NCBI RefSeq assembly: GCF_032917945.1
Contig: NZ_CP136624.1
Coordinates: 6,882,001 to 6,946,000, forward strand
Reading direction: 5' to 3'
From: Bradyrhizobium sp. sBnM-33
GTDB lineage: Bacteria > Pseudomonadota > Alphaproteobacteria > Rhizobiales > Xanthobacteraceae
Length of the DNA stretch: 64,000 nucleotides
The notes beneath the pieces are model-generated. The model had not been told where the DNA came from. It saw only the letters and a program-made list of their open reading frames with translations, and did no database searches. Within the stretch, counting starts at the first letter, position 1, and every line of letters begins with the position of its first letter. The position numbers and the translations under genes were made by a program. Positions 63,332-64,000 of the stretch are shown here, piece after piece.

Positions 63332-64000
63332 CTAAGACCTCGCCAGCATCCACTTCATGTTCAGATACGGCCAGATGCGGCCGACCGATTCCCAATCCCA
63401 CTGTTTCGAGGAGCTCAGATGGCCAACGGTCTGGCGCAAGCGTTCCTCATCCACCAGCTCGGCAAACGCCGGCACCTTCTGGCCGAGCAAACCTGCGGTC
63501 CAGCCGGCCAGAGGTCCGTTCAACCATTCAGGCATCGGCGAATTGAATCCGACCTTTCGGCGTCTCATTCGGATGGATTCCGGCATCAGGTTAACCATCG
63601 CCTTTCGTGCAATGACCTTGGTATAGCCATTCGATGACTTGCTGGATTCCGGCAATGCCATCGCATAGGTGACCAGACGCCAGTCCATGAACGGCATGCG
63701 GACCTCAATGCCGTGAGCCATTGACAGGCGGTCGAAGTTTCGCAGGATGGTCGGCAGCACGGTGCAGTGAAACATCCGGTAGAGCCGTCGGTTCAATGCA
63801 CCCCAGTCGCGCGGCAGCACGTCGTCTTCTCCGACCAGCGGGAGCTCCGCCGGCACGTCGCGCAGACCACCACGCAGGAAATAGTTTCCCTGGCGCCGGA
63901 TCATCAGCGCCCGCAACAGATCGGTGCCTCGCCGCGCCGGTGCCGAACTGGAAGCAAATCCAGCGAGCAGGTTTCGCATCCAGAACGCCCCCGAGCGCCC
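63332..64000 (-). CDS. Asparagine synthase (AsnB)-like protein, C-terminal part
   Basis: Frame stays open to the window edge on the minus strand, so about 222 C-terminal residues are seen. LRNFDRLSMAHGIEVRMPFMDWRLVTYAMALP (in pieces: NFDRLSMAHGIEVRMPFMD, RLVTYAMALP) and the TKVIARKAM...RKVGFNSPMPEW segments match the synthetase domain of AsnB/AsnH-type proteins common in exopolysaccharide and O-antigen clusters. The glutaminase domain and the PP-loop would be beyond the edge. Likely amidates a sugar acid rather than aspartate in this context (inference). First visible gene of the operon. Confidence 0.88.
   Translation of the reverse strand, partial: GRSGAFWMRNLLAGFASSSAPARRGTDLLRALMIRRQGNYFLRGGLRDVPAELPLVGEDDVLPRDWGALNRRLYRMFHCTVLPTILRNFDRLSMAHGIEVRMPFMDWRLVTYAMALPESSKSSNGYTKVIARKAMVNLMPESIRMRRRKVGFNSPMPEWLNGPLAGWTAGLLGQKVPAFAELVDEERLRQTVGHLSSSKQWDWESVGRIWPYLNMKWMLARS

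Overview
The window looks like chromosomal DNA of a high-GC alphaproteobacterium of the Bradyrhizobium/Rhodopseudomonas type. The evidence is the overall codon usage, two branched-chain-amino-acid-type (Liv) ABC systems, many short intergenic palindromes of the kind scattered through those genomes, and closely matching protein families. No rRNA, tRNA or CRISPR array was found.

Layout. 0-12 kb: end of a polyphosphate kinase 2 gene, an M20 amidohydrolase, a GMC oxidoreductase, small proteins, a Baeyer-Villiger-type monooxygenase, then a methyl-cycle group on the minus strand (ahcY, metK and an unusual methyltransferase with a DNA-binding-like N-terminus). 12-20 kb: a minus-strand operon livK-livH-livM-livG-livF ending in a short MetE-like methyltransferase, then purU and a HemD-family protein. 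20.3-26.85 kb: a nested insertion-sequence island with three 209-bp MITE-like elements, one IS1182-type element with a frameshifted transposase, and two inverted copies of an IS110-family (IS1111-type) element. The island also holds a DHFR-family gene and a frameshifted DUF1772 gene. 26.9-30.8 kb: a Bug-type binding protein, fcl, gmd and a Crp/Fnr regulator. 31-38.4 kb: a second Liv operon with an AMP-forming acyl-CoA ligase inside it. 38.4-41 kb: an AGE-family epimerase and a PaaK-like ligase.

41-64 kb: a large surface-glycan region. It includes a divergent module (DUF354 protein, a glutaminase/WbpG-type amidotransferase fusion, GT2; then methyltransferase, NodB-type deacetylase, alpha/alpha-toroid protein, AglD-type membrane protein). 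Next comes an aminotransferase/N-acyltransferase/dehydrogenase trio like WbpE/WbpD/WbpB. A lower-GC patch carries a HAD phosphatase and a second aminotransferase. The rest is a Wzy-like polymerase candidate and a tightly overlapped minus-strand run of AsnB-like, acyltransferase, glycosyltransferase, methyltransferase, epimerase and glycosyltransferase genes that runs off the window.

How they fit together. The glycan genes, with gmd/fcl supplying GDP-fucose, probably build and modify an O-antigen or exopolysaccharide. The two most novel points are the glutaminase-WbpG fusion with its divergent partner operon, and the three-level insertion hierarchy in the IS island: palindrome, then MITE or IS1182, then an IS1111 element placed exactly at the tip of the inner element. 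The non-coding tail of that IS1111 element contains a 9-base match to its own target, as a bridge-RNA guide might.
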